Assembly (NCBI RefSeq): GCF_004834005.1 | Contig: NZ_STFF01000001.1 | Span: forward strand, 183,337 to 247,336 | Length of the DNA stretch: 64,000 bases | Direction: 5' to 3' | Origin: Niastella caeni | GTDB lineage: Bacteria > Bacteroidota > Bacteroidia > Chitinophagales > Chitinophagaceae | Shown here: positions 7,275 to 17,238 of the stretch, piece by piece | Layout: every line of letters starts with the position of its first letter | Position numbering within the stretch: the stretch's first letter is position 1 | Translations under genes and position numbers: made by a program | Notes under the pieces: model-generated | Database searches by the model: none | Seen by the model: only the letters and a program-made list of their open reading frames with translations | Told to the model about the DNA's origin: nothing

Positions 7275-10200
7275 TTGACGAGGATATTTGCATTAATTAT
7301 TGTCTTAATAATATCGCTGCCGAAATTATTTGCGCAGCCCACGCTTTCTTTTGACCTGAAAAAGCCTCAAAAGTTCGAAAGTCGCAAACTGGCTTCCGAA
7401 AAAACCGAAGACCGGAAATTCCATGTTGTTCGCCGCTTCACCCAGAACGGTACTACCAAGTTCAACTATCATTTCAACGCGAATAAAAAACTGGAAGACG
7501 TTATAGCCCGCGCCAAAGCACAGCATAAAGACGATTATTCACGCCTGCTTTCCTTTTATAACTACAGCTTAGAGGTAACCGCAAAAGACAAAACAGAGCT
7601 CGATTCGGTTATTTACAAGGCCAATGCCGGCATCCTGCTGCACGACCTGCGCAACAGTTGGGTAGATAATATGTACATGCTGATGGGCGAAGCCTATTAT
7701 TTCAAGAATGTGCTCGACTCTGCCTATTTCAGTTTCCAATACATCAATTACGCCTTTTCGCCCAAGGAAAAGGATGGGTACGATAAACCAATCGGTTCCA
7801 ACGCCAATGAAGGCGGCAGTGCTTTCTCTATTTCTACCAAAGAAAATACCAACCTGCTTAAAAAAGCCTGGACCCGCCCTCCCAGCCGCAACGAATCGTT
7901 CATCTGGCAGCTCAGGACTTTCCTGGCAAAAGATGAATTGCCCGAAGCGGCCGGATTAATTGAAACCCTGAAGCATGATCCGCTGTTTCCGGAGCGGTTG
8001 AAGACCGACCTGCACGAAATGCAGGCCCTGTGGTTCTACAAACAGCAGATCTACGACAGCGCCGCTATTTACCTGGAACTGGCGCTGGATAATGCAGAAA
8101 ACCGCGAAGAAAGAGCCCGGTGGGAATACCTCATCGGTCAGCTATACGAAAGAGCCGGAAAATCGGAAGACGCCGCTAAGTATTATGAAAAAACAGTCGG
8201 CCGTACGCTGAACCCGGTACTGGAGGTATATGCCCGCCTGAACGCCATTCGCCAGCATAAAGGCGACGATAAAGTGATCCAGGAGAATATTCAGGAACTG
8301 GTGCGGATGGCGCGGAAAGACCGCTACCTGGCCTACCGCGATATTATTTATTATGCCGCTGCCGAAATGGAGCTGGAACGGAACAATGTAGCCGGTGCCA
8401 AAATACTATTGCTTAGGGCAACCGCCAATCCGGGTGATGATCCTTCCGTGCGCTCCAAAGCATTTTTGTTGCTCGGCGACCTGTCATTTAAAGAAAAGAA
8501 TTATGCCGATGCCAAACGGTATTACGATAGCATTACTACTATAAATCCCGATATAGCCGACCTGGCAACGTTGAATAAATTAAAATCAGCGCTTGCAAAG
8601 ATCGTAGCCTGCCAAACCACCATGCACCGGGAAGATAGTTTGCAACGCGTTGCCGCCATGCCCGAAGAAGAGCGCGAAGCATATATCAAAAAACTGATAA
8701 AACAATTACGCAAACAACAGGGGTTGAAGGAAGAATCATCGGGCGATGTGTCTGGTGGCCCATTGTCGTTTAATGATAACAGCGGCCCCAGCGATATGTT
8801 TGGTAATACCACCAAAGGCGACTGGTATTTTTACAATGCCTCGCTGAAAGGAAAAGGCTTTACTGAATTTAAAGGTCAATGGGGTAATCGCCCGAACGTA
8901 GATAACTGGCAACGCATGGCTGCCATAAAACAATCGACCGTAGTGGCTGCCAACCTCGATGAGGCACAAGGCGGAAGCACAGCGCCGGCAGGCCCACTCA
9001 CCTACGAAGAATTATTGAAGGCACTACCACTGACGCCAGAGCAGATAAATATTTCGAACGATTCTATAGAGAAAGCGCAGTTCGGCCTGGGCAAAGCTTA
9101 CCTGGAAGGGTTGGAAGATTATGAATCTACCATCAACACCCTCGAAGCGTTCCTGACGCGTTTCCCTAATAGCAAGCACCGGCCGGAAGCTTTGTTCCTT
9201 TTGGCTTATTGCTATACTAAAACCGGTGACGCGTCAAAAGCCAATGCGGCCCAGAATGAGCTGAAGCAAAAATATCCGGGTACGAACTTCGAACAGATCG
9301 TGTCAAATCCCAATGGCGTTTCGCCCGACAGTACCAGGAAGCTGGATATGACGCGTAGGTATGACAATATTTACAACTTATTTATTGAAGGCAATTTCGA
9401 AGAAGCGCAGGCGCAGAAGAAAGTTGCCGACAGTATGTACAACAAAAATTACTGGACACCCCAGTTGCTGTACATTCAATCTGTTTATTACATCAAGCAA
9501 CGGCAGGATGATTCGGCCAAAAAATCATTGCAGGAGATCACCATCCTGTTCCCGAATTCACCCATGGCCGCAAAAGCGCGTGCATTGATCGACGTTTTAA
9601 GCCGTCGCAAACAAATTGAAGATTACCTTACCAACTTACAAATTGAACGCCCGGCTGAAGACAGCACGGCCGAACCAACTGCTATAGTAACGCCGCCAAC
9701 GGTAGCGCAACAACCTGTTGTTACACAACAACCAGCCGTAACACAACCGCCTGTTGTTGCGAAAACCGATCCGGTACCACAACAACCGGTCGCCAAAACC
9801 GATCAACAGCCGGCCAGTAAAGATCCCAAACCACAACAGCCACCGGTTACTGAGCCAGCAACGCAACAACCTAAGCCAGCTATTGCCAAAGTTGACAAGC
9901 CGGTTACGCCACCAGTGAAACCGGCTGTACCCCAATTGCCGCCGCCACCAGTGAAAAAAGATTCAGTGAAAGCGAAAGTAGATGCGCCAAAACCGCTTGT
10001 ATTGACCAATAATGCAGAATTACCGCATTTTGTTGCTATCGTATTGGATAAAGTAGATCCCGTTTACGTGAACGAAGCACGCAATGCGTTTACCCGCTAC
10101 AACCGCGAGCAATATTCGACCAGGGGCTTAACGGTTAACAACCAGGCGGTGAATGATGAATACAAACTGGTTTTGATCGGTTCCTTCCCCAATGCCAATG

Positions 10201-10382
10201 ACGCCATTGCTTATATCGATAAAACCCGCAAGCTGGCTGCCAGCGAAATTATTCCCTGGCTTCCTGCCAATAAATACTCTTTTGCAATTATTACCGACAG
10301 CAACCTGGGAGTGCTGATGAGCACCAAAGATGTTAACGCATTTAAAAAATTCCTGTCGCAGAATTACCCCGGTAAGTTCTAA
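7275..10382 (+). CDS. Type IX secretion TPR protein, SprE/PorW-like
   Basis: 1035-residue exported protein: signal peptide MTRIFALIIVLIISLPKLFA, many TPR-like helical repeats (about residues 60-450 and 570-790), a long P/Q/T/V-rich linker (about 800-910) and a C-terminal domain (HFVAIVLDKVDP ... KFLSQNYPGKF). This architecture matches SprE/PorW, the periplasmic TPR component of the T9SS and gliding machinery. No in-frame ATG exists before residue about 130, so TTG at 7275 is the only sensible start. The family is usually a lipoprotein, but no lipobox cysteine is visible here, so membrane attachment is uncertain. Confidence 0.72.
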   Translation: MTRIFALIIVLIISLPKLFAQPTLSFDLKKPQKFESRKLASEKTEDRKFHVVRRFTQNGTTKFNYHFNANKKLEDVIARAKAQHKDDYSRLLSFYNYSLEVTAKDKTELDSVIYKANAGILLHDLRNSWVDNMYMLMGEAYYFKNVLDSAYFSFQYINYAFSPKEKDGYDKPIGSNANEGGSAFSISTKENTNLLKKAWTRPPSRNESFIWQLRTFLAKDELPEAAGLIETLKHDPLFPERLKTDLHEMQALWFYKQQIYDSAAIYLELALDNAENREERARWEYLIGQLYERAGKSEDAAKYYEKTVGRTLNPVLEVYARLNAIRQHKGDDKVIQENIQELVRMARKDRYLAYRDIIYYAAAEMELERNNVAGAKILLLRATANPGDDPSVRSKAFLLLGDLSFKEKNYADAKRYYDSITTINPDIADLATLNKLKSALAKIVACQTTMHREDSLQRVAAMPEEEREAYIKKLIKQLRKQQGLKEESSGDVSGGPLSFNDNSGPSDMFGNTTKGDWYFYNASLKGKGFTEFKGQWGNRPNVDNWQRMAAIKQSTVVAANLDEAQGGSTAPAGPLTYEELLKALPLTPEQINISNDSIEKAQFGLGKAYLEGLEDYESTINTLEAFLTRFPNSKHRPEALFLLAYCYTKTGDASKANAAQNELKQKYPGTNFEQIVSNPNGVSPDSTRKLDMTRRYDNIYNLFIEGNFEEAQAQKKVADSMYNKNYWTPQLLYIQSVYYIKQRQDDSAKKSLQEITILFPNSPMAAKARALIDVLSRRKQIEDYLTNLQIERPAEDSTAEPTAIVTPPTVAQQPVVTQQPAVTQPPVVAKTDPVPQQPVAKTDQQPASKDPKPQQPPVTEPATQQPKPAIAKVDKPVTPPVKPAVPQLPPPPVKKDSVKAKVDAPKPLVLTNNAELPHFVAIVLDKVDPVYVNEARNAFTRYNREQYSTRGLTVNNQAVNDEYKLVLIGSFPNANDAIAYIDKTRKLAASEIIPWLPANKYSFAIITDSNLGVLMSTKDVNAFKKFLSQNYPGKF

Positions 10383-10519
10383 TAAAGCACCATATTCTTT
10401 TTTCTCATTACCAGGACATTAAAATAACATTAGCAACCGGTCAATCGGAAAAAAGCCGAACCCGGACCTGCAAACCGGGCAGCTGGCCTAAAATAGTGGC
10501 CGGAGAAAATTATTAAGAA

Positions 10520-10527
10520 TACTTTCG
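10520..10527 (+). promoter_or_regulatory. Probable -7 promoter element of the PBP1A gene
   Basis: TACTTTCG (TTCG variant of TAnnTTTG), 91 nt upstream of the ATG at 10619. The rest of 10383-10618 shows no gene. Confidence 0.35.
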
Positions 10528-10618
10528 TAGTCGTCAGTAGATTTATCCGCTATAAAGCATGATTTTTGCAATTCGTAATATCCGGTCGTAAAATTCCGGT
10601 TTTACAAAACTCTCAACT

Positions 10619-13012
10619 ATGACGCGCGCTGTTAAAATATTCTGGAAAACATTTCTCATTGGATTCCTGGTAGTTGTATTATTCCTCACCCTTATAAGCT
10701 TTGGCTTATTTGGAAAAATGCCTTCTTTAGCCCAGTTGGAGAACCCCTCCATTACCCTGGCTACCGAGGTATACGGCGATGACGGCACCATGCTGGGGAA
10801 ATATTATAAAGAAAAAGGGAACCGCAGCTTTGTTCAGTATAAAGACATCTCAAAGCATGTGGTTGACGCGCTGGTAGCAACGGAAGACGAACGTTTTTAC
10901 GACCACTCGGGTATTGATGGCCGCTCACTGGCCCGGGCTATTTTCTTCATGGGAAAAGAAGGTGGTGGCAGTACCATCACCCAACAGTTGGCGTTGAATA
11001 TGTTCGACGAAAGAGCAGAGAACAAGATCGCCCGGTTAATACAGAAGTTAAAAGAAAATATCATTGCCGTAAAACTGGAAAGGAATTTCACCAAGCAGGA
11101 AATTCTGGCCCTGTACCTCAATACGGTTTCGTTCAGTGATAACGTATACGGCATCCGCAATGCATCGCGCACGTTCTTCTCAAAAGAACCCGACCGCCTG
11201 AATGTAGAAGAAGCAGCCGTTCTTATTGGAATGCTGAAAGCAACCGGAACGTATAACCCGCGCACCAATTACAAGGCCTCATTCGAACGCCGCAATACGG
11301 TGATCGATCAAATGGCGCGCAACAGTTACCTTACCGAAGTAGAAGGCACCGACCTGAAAAAACACCCCATCCGGCTCAATTATAAAAAGCTCAACGAGAA
11401 CAACGGTATTGCACCTTACTTCCTGGATGTGATCAGGGAAGATGTGAAAAAATGGTGCAGTGAACACAAAAAACAGGATGGCGACAATTACGACATCTAT
11501 GAAGATGGTTTGCATGTGTATACTACCATCAATCCGCGTATGCAGTTGTATGCCGAAGAGGCAGTAGCCAAACACCTGCCGGTACTGCAACGCGCATTGG
11601 CCAGCCAGAGAAGTTTAAAAACAGATGGCGTTTGGAAAGGACATGAAAATGTGCTGGAAAACAATATGCGCAACTCCGACCGCTGGCGGAACCTGAAAGC
11701 AGAAGGATTGAGTGACGATGAGATCAGGAAATCATTCAAGCAGAAAGTGCGCATGAAAGTATTTGCATGGAACAGCAAACGTGAGAAGGACACCATTATG
11801 ACGCCGCTCGATTCCATTAAATACCATCGCGAAATGCTGCAAACCGCCTTTATGGTTACCGATCCTATGAGCGGACAGGTAAAAGCATGGGTAGGCGGCA
11901 TCGACTTCAAGAACTACAAATTAGATCACGCTAACCTGAGAACAAAACGGCAGGTTGGTTCATCAATAAAACCATTTTTGTATGCGCTGGCTATAGAAGA
12001 ATACGGCTTTACGCCCGAAACCATGTGCGAAGCCACGCAGCAATACTTTCCCGGTTCAGGTTATGTGCCTGCAAAGCCTAACCCCAAAGTATCAGGGGTA
12101 CGTACTATGGCTACCGGTTTAGCTTATTCAATTAATGAAGTAGCAGCTTACATTATAAAACAAACCACCCCCAAGCGGTTTGCCGAGTTTTTGCACCAGA
12201 TCAACATTCCAACCCCGGTAAAGCCCTACCCTTCTATTAGTTTGGGTACCTGCGATCTGTCGTTGTACGAAATGATGTGGGGTTACAGCATGTTCCCTAC
12301 GGGCGGCTTTAGCATTAAACCCGTTTACATCACCCGCATTGAAGATAAGAACGGCAATGTGCTTGCCCGTTTTGATACAGACCGTAAAGAAGTGCTGAGC
12401 CAGGCTTCGGCCTATACCATGGCCCGCATGATGCAGGGACCGGTTGATTTTGGTACGGCGGCCGGTTTACGGGGTCGTTTAGGCGTTGCCGAAATGGGCG
12501 GTAAAACCGGTACTACCAACGATAATTCCGACGCGTGGTTCATTGGTTATACACCCCAATTGTTGGGCGGCGTATGGATCGGTTGCGACGATCGGTTTAT
12601 ACGCCTTGAAAGCGGATTAGGATATGGTGGCGCTGCGGCACGACCCATTTGGGAATATTTCTTTGCCAAAGCGTTTGCCGATAAAACACTGGGGCTCGAC
12701 AAACAGGCCAAATTCGTGAGGCCCGAAAGCTTACGGAACGAGCAGTTCTACGACATGGGCAATCTTATCGATCATACGCCTCCGCCCGGTGCTGAAGGCG
12801 AAGATGTGGGCAATGGCGGCGCTGATGCCTATCTTGGCAAGCCCGACACACAAAATGTTCCAACCGAATCTAAAGAGGCGATGGAAGAACAAAAGGTGCT
12901 GAAAGAAGCTACCAACACCAGGAACCAGGTACCCAAAGACTCTATACTGCCCGACGAACAGAAGAAAAAGAAAGGTTTCTTCAGGCGGTTGTTTGGGAAG
13001 AAAGATGATTAG
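10619..13012 (+). CDS. Penicillin-binding protein 1A (transglycosylase/transpeptidase)
   Basis: 797-residue class A PBP that polymerises glycan strands and crosslinks peptidoglycan in the periplasm. Order: short cytosolic end, transmembrane anchor (about 8-32), glycosyltransferase family 51 domain with catalytic Glu in ATEDERFYDHSG (E89) and GGGSTITQQLALN (about 115-127), then the transpeptidase domain with nucleophile SSIK (S448), a YSIN box (about 505) and KTGT (K629). The lysine-rich C-terminal tail (KKKKGFFRRLFGKKDD) may bind membrane or nucleic acid. Length is normal for the family. No obvious operon partner. Confidence 0.95.
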   Translation: MTRAVKIFWKTFLIGFLVVVLFLTLISFGLFGKMPSLAQLENPSITLATEVYGDDGTMLGKYYKEKGNRSFVQYKDISKHVVDALVATEDERFYDHSGIDGRSLARAIFFMGKEGGGSTITQQLALNMFDERAENKIARLIQKLKENIIAVKLERNFTKQEILALYLNTVSFSDNVYGIRNASRTFFSKEPDRLNVEEAAVLIGMLKATGTYNPRTNYKASFERRNTVIDQMARNSYLTEVEGTDLKKHPIRLNYKKLNENNGIAPYFLDVIREDVKKWCSEHKKQDGDNYDIYEDGLHVYTTINPRMQLYAEEAVAKHLPVLQRALASQRSLKTDGVWKGHENVLENNMRNSDRWRNLKAEGLSDDEIRKSFKQKVRMKVFAWNSKREKDTIMTPLDSIKYHREMLQTAFMVTDPMSGQVKAWVGGIDFKNYKLDHANLRTKRQVGSSIKPFLYALAIEEYGFTPETMCEATQQYFPGSGYVPAKPNPKVSGVRTMATGLAYSINEVAAYIIKQTTPKRFAEFLHQINIPTPVKPYPSISLGTCDLSLYEMMWGYSMFPTGGFSIKPVYITRIEDKNGNVLARFDTDRKEVLSQASAYTMARMMQGPVDFGTAAGLRGRLGVAEMGGKTGTTNDNSDAWFIGYTPQLLGGVWIGCDDRFIRLESGLGYGGAAARPIWEYFFAKAFADKTLGLDKQAKFVRPESLRNEQFYDMGNLIDHTPPPGAEGEDVGNGGADAYLGKPDTQNVPTESKEAMEEQKVLKEATNTRNQVPKDSILPDEQKKKKGFFRRLFGKKDD

Positions 13013-13013
13013 T

Positions 13014-13110
13014 TACCGGGTCCCGGTTTCCGGGCAAAAAATTCGAAGAGACCGATTACAGGGAGCGAGTTGACATTCAAAGCCTGGGAACAGGTAACCG
13101 GTAACCGTGC
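13014..13110. repeat. Degenerate repeat, GGTAACC/CCGGG family
   Basis: GTTACCGGGTCCCGGTTTCC and, in the other orientation, CAGGTAACCGGTAACC flank a unique centre, giving an imperfect inverted repeat after the PBP1A gene. Confidence 0.65.
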
Positions 13111-13205
13111 CATATAACCATCTAACCATATGTTTAGCCAGCATATGTAATATCTATGCAGTGGTTTTGAAATACTATGTAGCTTTTATTTCAAAACTAA
13201 CTGAC

Positions 13206-14315
13206 ATGAAAAAGCTATTGCTTGTTTGTCTGGCATTTACCTGTTATATCATTTCTTATTCCCAGTTATTGGTTCCGCCCTTTGGCGGTAATAAGAAAGC
13301 CGTGGTTGGCGAACGCATCGGCATTACCGATGTAACCATCCATTACAACCGGCCTGGCGTAAAAGGCCGCGAAGGAAAGATCTGGGGCGCCCTGGTTCCC
13401 AAAGGTTTTACCGATCAGGGTTTTGGCACCAGTAAAGCCGCTCCCTGGCGGGCAGGCGCCAACGAAAATACGACCATCGAATTTTCTACGCCCGTTAGTA
13501 TTGAAGGACAAACACTACCCGCCGGTAAATATGGGTTCTTCATTGCTTATGACCCCGATGAAAGCACCGTTATTTTCTCTAAAAACAACACTTCCTGGGG
13601 GAGCTTTTATTACGAACCCAAAGAAGATGCGCTGCGGGTTAAAGTAAAACCGCAACCGATTGACAAAAGCGTTGAATGGTTAACGTTTGCGTTCACCGAT
13701 CAAACCGATACCAGTGCTACCTTAGCTTTACTGTGGGAGAAACTGAAAATACCATTCAAGATAGAAACAGATTACAATAACCTGCAACTGGAATCATTCC
13801 GTCGGGAGTTGCGTAGTGAAAAAGCCTTTAATCCGGGCTGGCAGAGTTATAACCAGGCGGCGCAGTTCTGTTTATTGAACAATGTCAATCTGGAAGAAGG
13901 AATGCAATGGGCAGAGAATGCCATCAGCCTGCCATTTATCGGGCAAAAGAATTTTGTAACGCTCTCAACCAAAGCCAGCTTTTTAAAGAAACTCAATAAA
14001 GAAGCAGAAGCAAATGCTCTGATGAAAGAAGCTTTGCCATTAGGTACGGTACCACAGATCCATAACTATGCCCGCCAGTTATTACAACAGAAAAGAAGCA
14101 AAGAAGCCTTCGAAGCATTCAAAGTAAACTACGATAAAAGTCCTGAAGAATTTACAACACAGGTGGGCATGGCAAGGGGCTATTCAGCAATAGGAGATTA
14201 TAAAAAAGCGCTGGCATTTGCCCAGAAAGCGCTCCCCAAAGCACCGGATAGCGGCAATAAAGTGAATGTAGAAAGAATGATAAAGACGTTGCAGGAAGGG
14301 AAGGATATAAACTAG
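13206..14315 (+). CDS. Exported DUF2911 protein with C-terminal TPR-like region
   Basis: 369-residue protein with a signal peptide (MKKLLLVCLAFTCYIISYSQ). The N-terminal half (VTIHYNRPGVKGREGKIWG, WRAGANENTTIEFSTPVSI, LPAGKYGFFIAYD, about residues 35-175) is the DUF2911 domain common in Bacteroidota. The C-terminal half is helical with TPR-like periodicity (about 225-365). Function unknown; the domain usually occurs on exported proteins. The ATG at 13206 is chosen because the signal peptide starts there; the open frame extends upstream without credible sequence. Confidence 0.85.
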   Translation: MKKLLLVCLAFTCYIISYSQLLVPPFGGNKKAVVGERIGITDVTIHYNRPGVKGREGKIWGALVPKGFTDQGFGTSKAAPWRAGANENTTIEFSTPVSIEGQTLPAGKYGFFIAYDPDESTVIFSKNNTSWGSFYYEPKEDALRVKVKPQPIDKSVEWLTFAFTDQTDTSATLALLWEKLKIPFKIETDYNNLQLESFRRELRSEKAFNPGWQSYNQAAQFCLLNNVNLEEGMQWAENAISLPFIGQKNFVTLSTKASFLKKLNKEAEANALMKEALPLGTVPQIHNYARQLLQQKRSKEAFEAFKVNYDKSPEEFTTQVGMARGYSAIGDYKKALAFAQKALPKAPDSGNKVNVERMIKTLQEGKDIN

Positions 14316-14407
14316 TTGACAAGGGTGATAAAGGTGAGGTTGATAGAGGTGATAAAGTTGATACAGGGAAATGCAGAGTTTTGCGTCTGCCGTTTCACGT
14401 TTCACGA
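14314..14407. repeat. Degenerate repeats, GTTGATA and GTTTCAC families
   Basis: GTTGACAAGGGTGATAAAGG, GGTTGATAGAGGTGATAAAG words, then GCCGTTTCACGTTTCACG (7-bp register). They begin at the stop of the DUF2911 gene. The GTTTCAC words also occur inside trpG. Confidence 0.65.
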
Positions 14408-14410
14408 AAA

Positions 14411-14440
14411 AAGCCACTTGAATATCAGGTGGCTTTTTTT
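14411..14440. terminator. Bidirectional intrinsic terminator
   Basis: AAAAAAGCCACTTG, 6-nt loop, CAGGTGGCTTTTTTT. Stem GCCACTTG/CAGGTGGC with A- and T-tracts on both sides, placed between convergent genes. Just downstream is CCCCCTTTAGGGGGCTGGGG (14472-14491), another GC-rich hairpin word. Confidence 0.85.
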
Positions 14441-14499
14441 ATAAAACAGTAATCATTGTTAACTTTCTTACTCCCCCTTTAGGGGGCTGGGGGGCAACA

Positions 14500-15600
14500 C
14501 TACTTACATCCCAACAACTCGCACAACCGCGCTTCCAAATCGGGACCGCGAAGATTTTTACCTACTATTTTTCCTTTGGGATCGATGAGGAAATTCTGCG
14601 GAATGCTTTCAATCTTATACTTGCGGGCTACTTCATTATTCCAGTATTGGAGATCGCTCACTTGCGTCCAGGCAAGATTATCGTCTTTAATAGCCTGTAA
14701 CCACGACTCACGGGTTTTATCAAGCGATACGCCCAGAACGGTGAAATTTTTGTCTTTAAACTTGTTAAAGGCGGTAACTACATTCGGGTTCTCCATGCGG
14801 CATGGTTTGCACCAGCTTGCCCAGAAATCAACCAGCACATATTTCCCCCTGAACGAGTTCAATGAAACCGGTTTGCCGGTAGTATCGTTCTGGGTAAACT
14901 CAATGGCATCGCTGCCAACGGCGCCCACTTTGCTATTGGCTATCCCCTCCTGTAATATTTTACCATAAAATCCCTGTTGCCTGGCAGGGCTTAATAAGTT
15001 ATACCGTCTCTCCAACGTAATTGGGTCCTGTTCCAGTTCGCGGGTAACCACCAACATGAACGGCGTTACAGGAGAGCTCTTTTTTTCTGTAACAAACTTA
15101 TCGATCGCAATCACAATGGCATCATATGTTTGTTTATACAAGGCCATCAACGAATCGTTTGGCTGCGCGTTGGGTTGCGCGTTAGGCCTGCCATAGATCT
15201 GCTGGTTAAGGGCTGTTAATCGTTGAAATAACGGGTTGAAGATGTTCTGGAAAGCCATGAAATCGCTGTTGATGGCCGAACCCTTTACATCAAATTGTTG
15301 TACGTTATCGATATTGCCTTTTACGGTTATGGTCTCATTGCCCATAAACAGTACCGACTTCTTTCCAGCCACATCAAAGTTCAGTTGATGCAGGTTGGGC
15401 TCTGCTATCGATCCTTTTAATACAAAGCTGCCTTTTGTAACCAGCGCTTTTGCCAGGGTATCTGTAGGTTTGTTCAGATCAACTAATGTAACCCGGGAAT
15501 TCTCCTTCAGTCCCGTGATCGTTCCGGTAATAACAAATCCCTTTTGCTGCGCCATCACCGCAACCGGTATTAAAAAAAGTCCTACTATCAGCTTCTTCAT
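14500..15600 (-). CDS. TlpA-like thiol-disulfide oxidoreductase with DUF4369 domain
   Basis: 366-residue exported protein: signal peptide MKKLIVGLFLIPVAVMAQ, an N-terminal DUF4369 beta domain (GFVITGTITGLKENSRVTLV, about 20-115), a helical middle, then a thioredoxin/TlpA domain with active-site WCKPC (in VDFWASWCKPCRMENP, about residue 265) and cis-proline region ESIPQNFLID. It probably reduces disulfides in the periplasm. Its ATG lies 1 nt after the hisIE stop, so it is translationally coupled to the his genes, an unusual place for a redox protein; no metabolic link is evident. Confidence 0.88.
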   Translation of the reverse strand: MKKLIVGLFLIPVAVMAQQKGFVITGTITGLKENSRVTLVDLNKPTDTLAKALVTKGSFVLKGSIAEPNLHQLNFDVAGKKSVLFMGNETITVKGNIDNVQQFDVKGSAINSDFMAFQNIFNPLFQRLTALNQQIYGRPNAQPNAQPNDSLMALYKQTYDAIVIAIDKFVTEKKSSPVTPFMLVVTRELEQDPITLERRYNLLSPARQQGFYGKILQEGIANSKVGAVGSDAIEFTQNDTTGKPVSLNSFRGKYVLVDFWASWCKPCRMENPNVVTAFNKFKDKNFTVLGVSLDKTRESWLQAIKDDNLAWTQVSDLQYWNNEVARKYKIESIPQNFLIDPKGKIVGKNLRGPDLEARLCELLGCK

Positions 15601-15601
15601 G

Positions 15602-16204
15602 TTACTTTTTATTGGAATGTCGGTTTTGTAAAATGCTTACCACCTGCTGCAAATTATAACCTTTTGCGTTAAGTAATACTAAATAATGAAAGAGCAGATC
15701 GGCGGCTTCGTTTAAAAACAGGCTTTCGTTGTTGTCTTTGGCTTCAATCACCAATTCCACTGCTTCTTCGCCCACTTTTTGGGCAATTTTATTGATCCCT
15801 TTATTAAAAAGCTGGCGCACATACGACTTTTCGTCTTCGCTCTTTTTACGTAACTCAATGATATCCTGTAGATAATACAAAAAGTCGTCAGAATGGTTCC
15901 GCTCACTCCAGCAGGTATCGGCGCCGGTATGACAGGTAGGGCCCAGCGGCTGTGCTTTTATGAGGAGGGTATCGTTATCGCAATCAGACAAAATTTCTTT
16001 TACCAGTAAGTGGTTTCCGCTCTCCTCGCCTTTCGTCCACAGCCTTTTTTTACTGCGGCTGAAAAAAGTAACTTTCCCTTCAGACATTGTCTTATGCAGG
16101 GCCGCTTCGTCCATAAACCCCATCATTAGTACCTTATGGGTAACAAAGTCCTGGATGATGGCAGGCACCAGGCCATCGCTGTATTTTTTGAAATCTACTT
16201 TCAT
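15602..16204 (-). CDS. hisIE: Bifunctional phosphoribosyl-AMP cyclohydrolase / phosphoribosyl-ATP pyrophosphatase
   Basis: 200-residue fusion catalysing histidine steps 2 and 3. The HisI half (about 1-110) has VLMMGFMDEAALHKT, FFSRSKKRLWTKGEESGN and the zinc/magnesium-binding CDNDTLL and GPTCHTGADTCW motifs. The HisE half (about 112-200) has the metal-binding EEAVELVIEA and NEAADLLFHYL. Cytosolic. In the same operon as hisH-A-F; hisG, hisD, hisC and hisB are not in this window. Confidence 0.95.
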   Translation of the reverse strand: MKVDFKKYSDGLVPAIIQDFVTHKVLMMGFMDEAALHKTMSEGKVTFFSRSKKRLWTKGEESGNHLLVKEILSDCDNDTLLIKAQPLGPTCHTGADTCWSERNHSDDFLYYLQDIIELRKKSEDEKSYVRQLFNKGINKIAQKVGEEAVELVIEAKDNNESLFLNEAADLLFHYLVLLNAKGYNLQQVVSILQNRHSNKK

Positions 16205-16205
16205 T

Positions 16206-16329
16206 GCGTTCGATTGTTCGATTGTTTGATTGTTAAATGGCTGGTGGTTTAGTTTTCAGATGGTCGAATACTTATCGAAGGTCCGGAAATGCGGACATAG
16301 CCATCAAGCTATCGAACCATCAAACCACG
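16206..16329. repeat. Octamer word repeat, CGATTGTT / GGTTCGAT inverted arms
   Basis: Left arm GTTCGATTGTTCGATTGTTT (8-bp register), right arm (about 16300-16329) AGCTATCGAACCATCAAACC. Lies between hisF and hisIE inside the operon. Confidence 0.7.
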
Positions 16330-16367
16330 ACACCTGCAACTGGCTCCTAAATCCACAACCTTACACT

Positions 16368-17129
16368 TTATACTGGGCGTATATTAATCTGTTTTCCCTG
16401 CAAATATCCCTTTAATTCCGGAATTGCTATTTCTTTAAAATGAAATATGCTGGCGGCCAGGGCGGCATCGGCCTGCGCCTGTTCAAATACGTCTACAAAA
16501 TGCTGCATGGTACCACCGCCGCCGGAGGCAATTACCGGCACAGGTAGTTGAGTGGCCAGTTCACGCGTTATATCAAGCGCAAAGCCCTGTTTGGTACCAT
16601 CATGATTCATGGAAGTAAGCAGGATCTCACCAGCCCCCAGGTCAACTCCCTGCTTTGCCCAGTCGAAACAACGGGCATCGGTTTTGGTGCGGCCGCCGTT
16701 CAGGTACACATACCATTCACCGTCTTCTTCCTGCCTGGTATCAATAGCCAGCACCACACACTGACTGCCAAATTCCTTTGACAGGTCCTGGATCAACTGC
16801 GGGTTTTTAAAGGCTGCGGTATTTACTGAGATCTTGTCGGCGCCATTCTGCAACAAAGCGCTTACATCGGCTACACTGCTGATGCCACCGCCTACAGTAA
16901 ACGGAATATTGATGTGGTGCGCAATGCGGTTTACCAGTTCACGCAATGTTTTCCGCTTTTCAACAGTAGCGGTTATATCTAAAAACACCAGCTCATCGGC
17001 GCCCTGTTGTGCATACAATGCACCCAGTTCAACCGGATCGCCGGCATCACGAAGATTTACAAAATTTGTCCCCTTCACCGTACGGCCATCTTTTATGTCT
17101 AAGCAAGGGATTATTCTTTTACAAAGCAT
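16368..17129 (-). CDS. hisF: Imidazole glycerol phosphate synthase cyclase subunit
   Basis: 253-residue TIM barrel that uses ammonia from HisH to form IGP and AICAR. Catalytic Asp11 is in [11 protein letters not shown] and the second Asp (about 130) in VVLAIDTRQ; phosphate loops GGGISS and ASGGGG are present. The ATG at 17129 ([11 protein letters not shown]) is the family start; the longer open frame (to 17201) reads through a word repeat and is rejected. Cytosolic, complex with HisH. Confidence 0.96.
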   Translation of the reverse strand: MLCKRIIPCLDIKDGRTVKGTNFVNLRDAGDPVELGALYAQQGADELVFLDITATVEKRKTLRELVNRIAHHINIPFTVGGGISSVADVSALLQNGADKISVNTAAFKNPQLIQDLSKEFGSQCVVLAIDTRQEEDGEWYVYLNGGRTKTDARCFDWAKQGVDLGAGEILLTSMNHDGTKQGFALDITRELATQLPVPVIASGGGGTMQHFVDVFEQAQADAALAASIFHFKEIAIPELKGYLQGKQINIRPV

Positions 17130-17155
17130 CTTTTGTTTTTTATCGTGACTCATCA

Positions 17156-17232
17156 GTGATTTCTGATTTCGGGATTTTGAGATTTTGGGATTTGAAATCA
17201 CGAAATCTCTAAATCAAAAATCCCCAAATCGC
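17156..17232. repeat. Inverted word repeat, GATTTTGGGATTT family
   Basis: TGATTTCGGGATTTTGAGAT and the opposing AAATCTCTAAATCAAAAATC, CCCCAAATCGCC words form an imperfect hairpin between hisA and hisF. Same family at 28233, 36069 and 44908. Read in frame it would extend HisF with [17 protein letters not shown] residues. Confidence 0.75.
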
Positions 17233-17238
17233 CACTTC

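Noticed and set aside
9636..10009. Minus-strand frames within the SprE-like gene
   Set aside because: Shadows of the P/Q-rich linker; W/R/L- or G-rich with no signals.
17130..17201. N-terminal extension of HisF
   Set aside because: Encoded by a word repeat; family members start at [11 protein letters not shown], here 17129.
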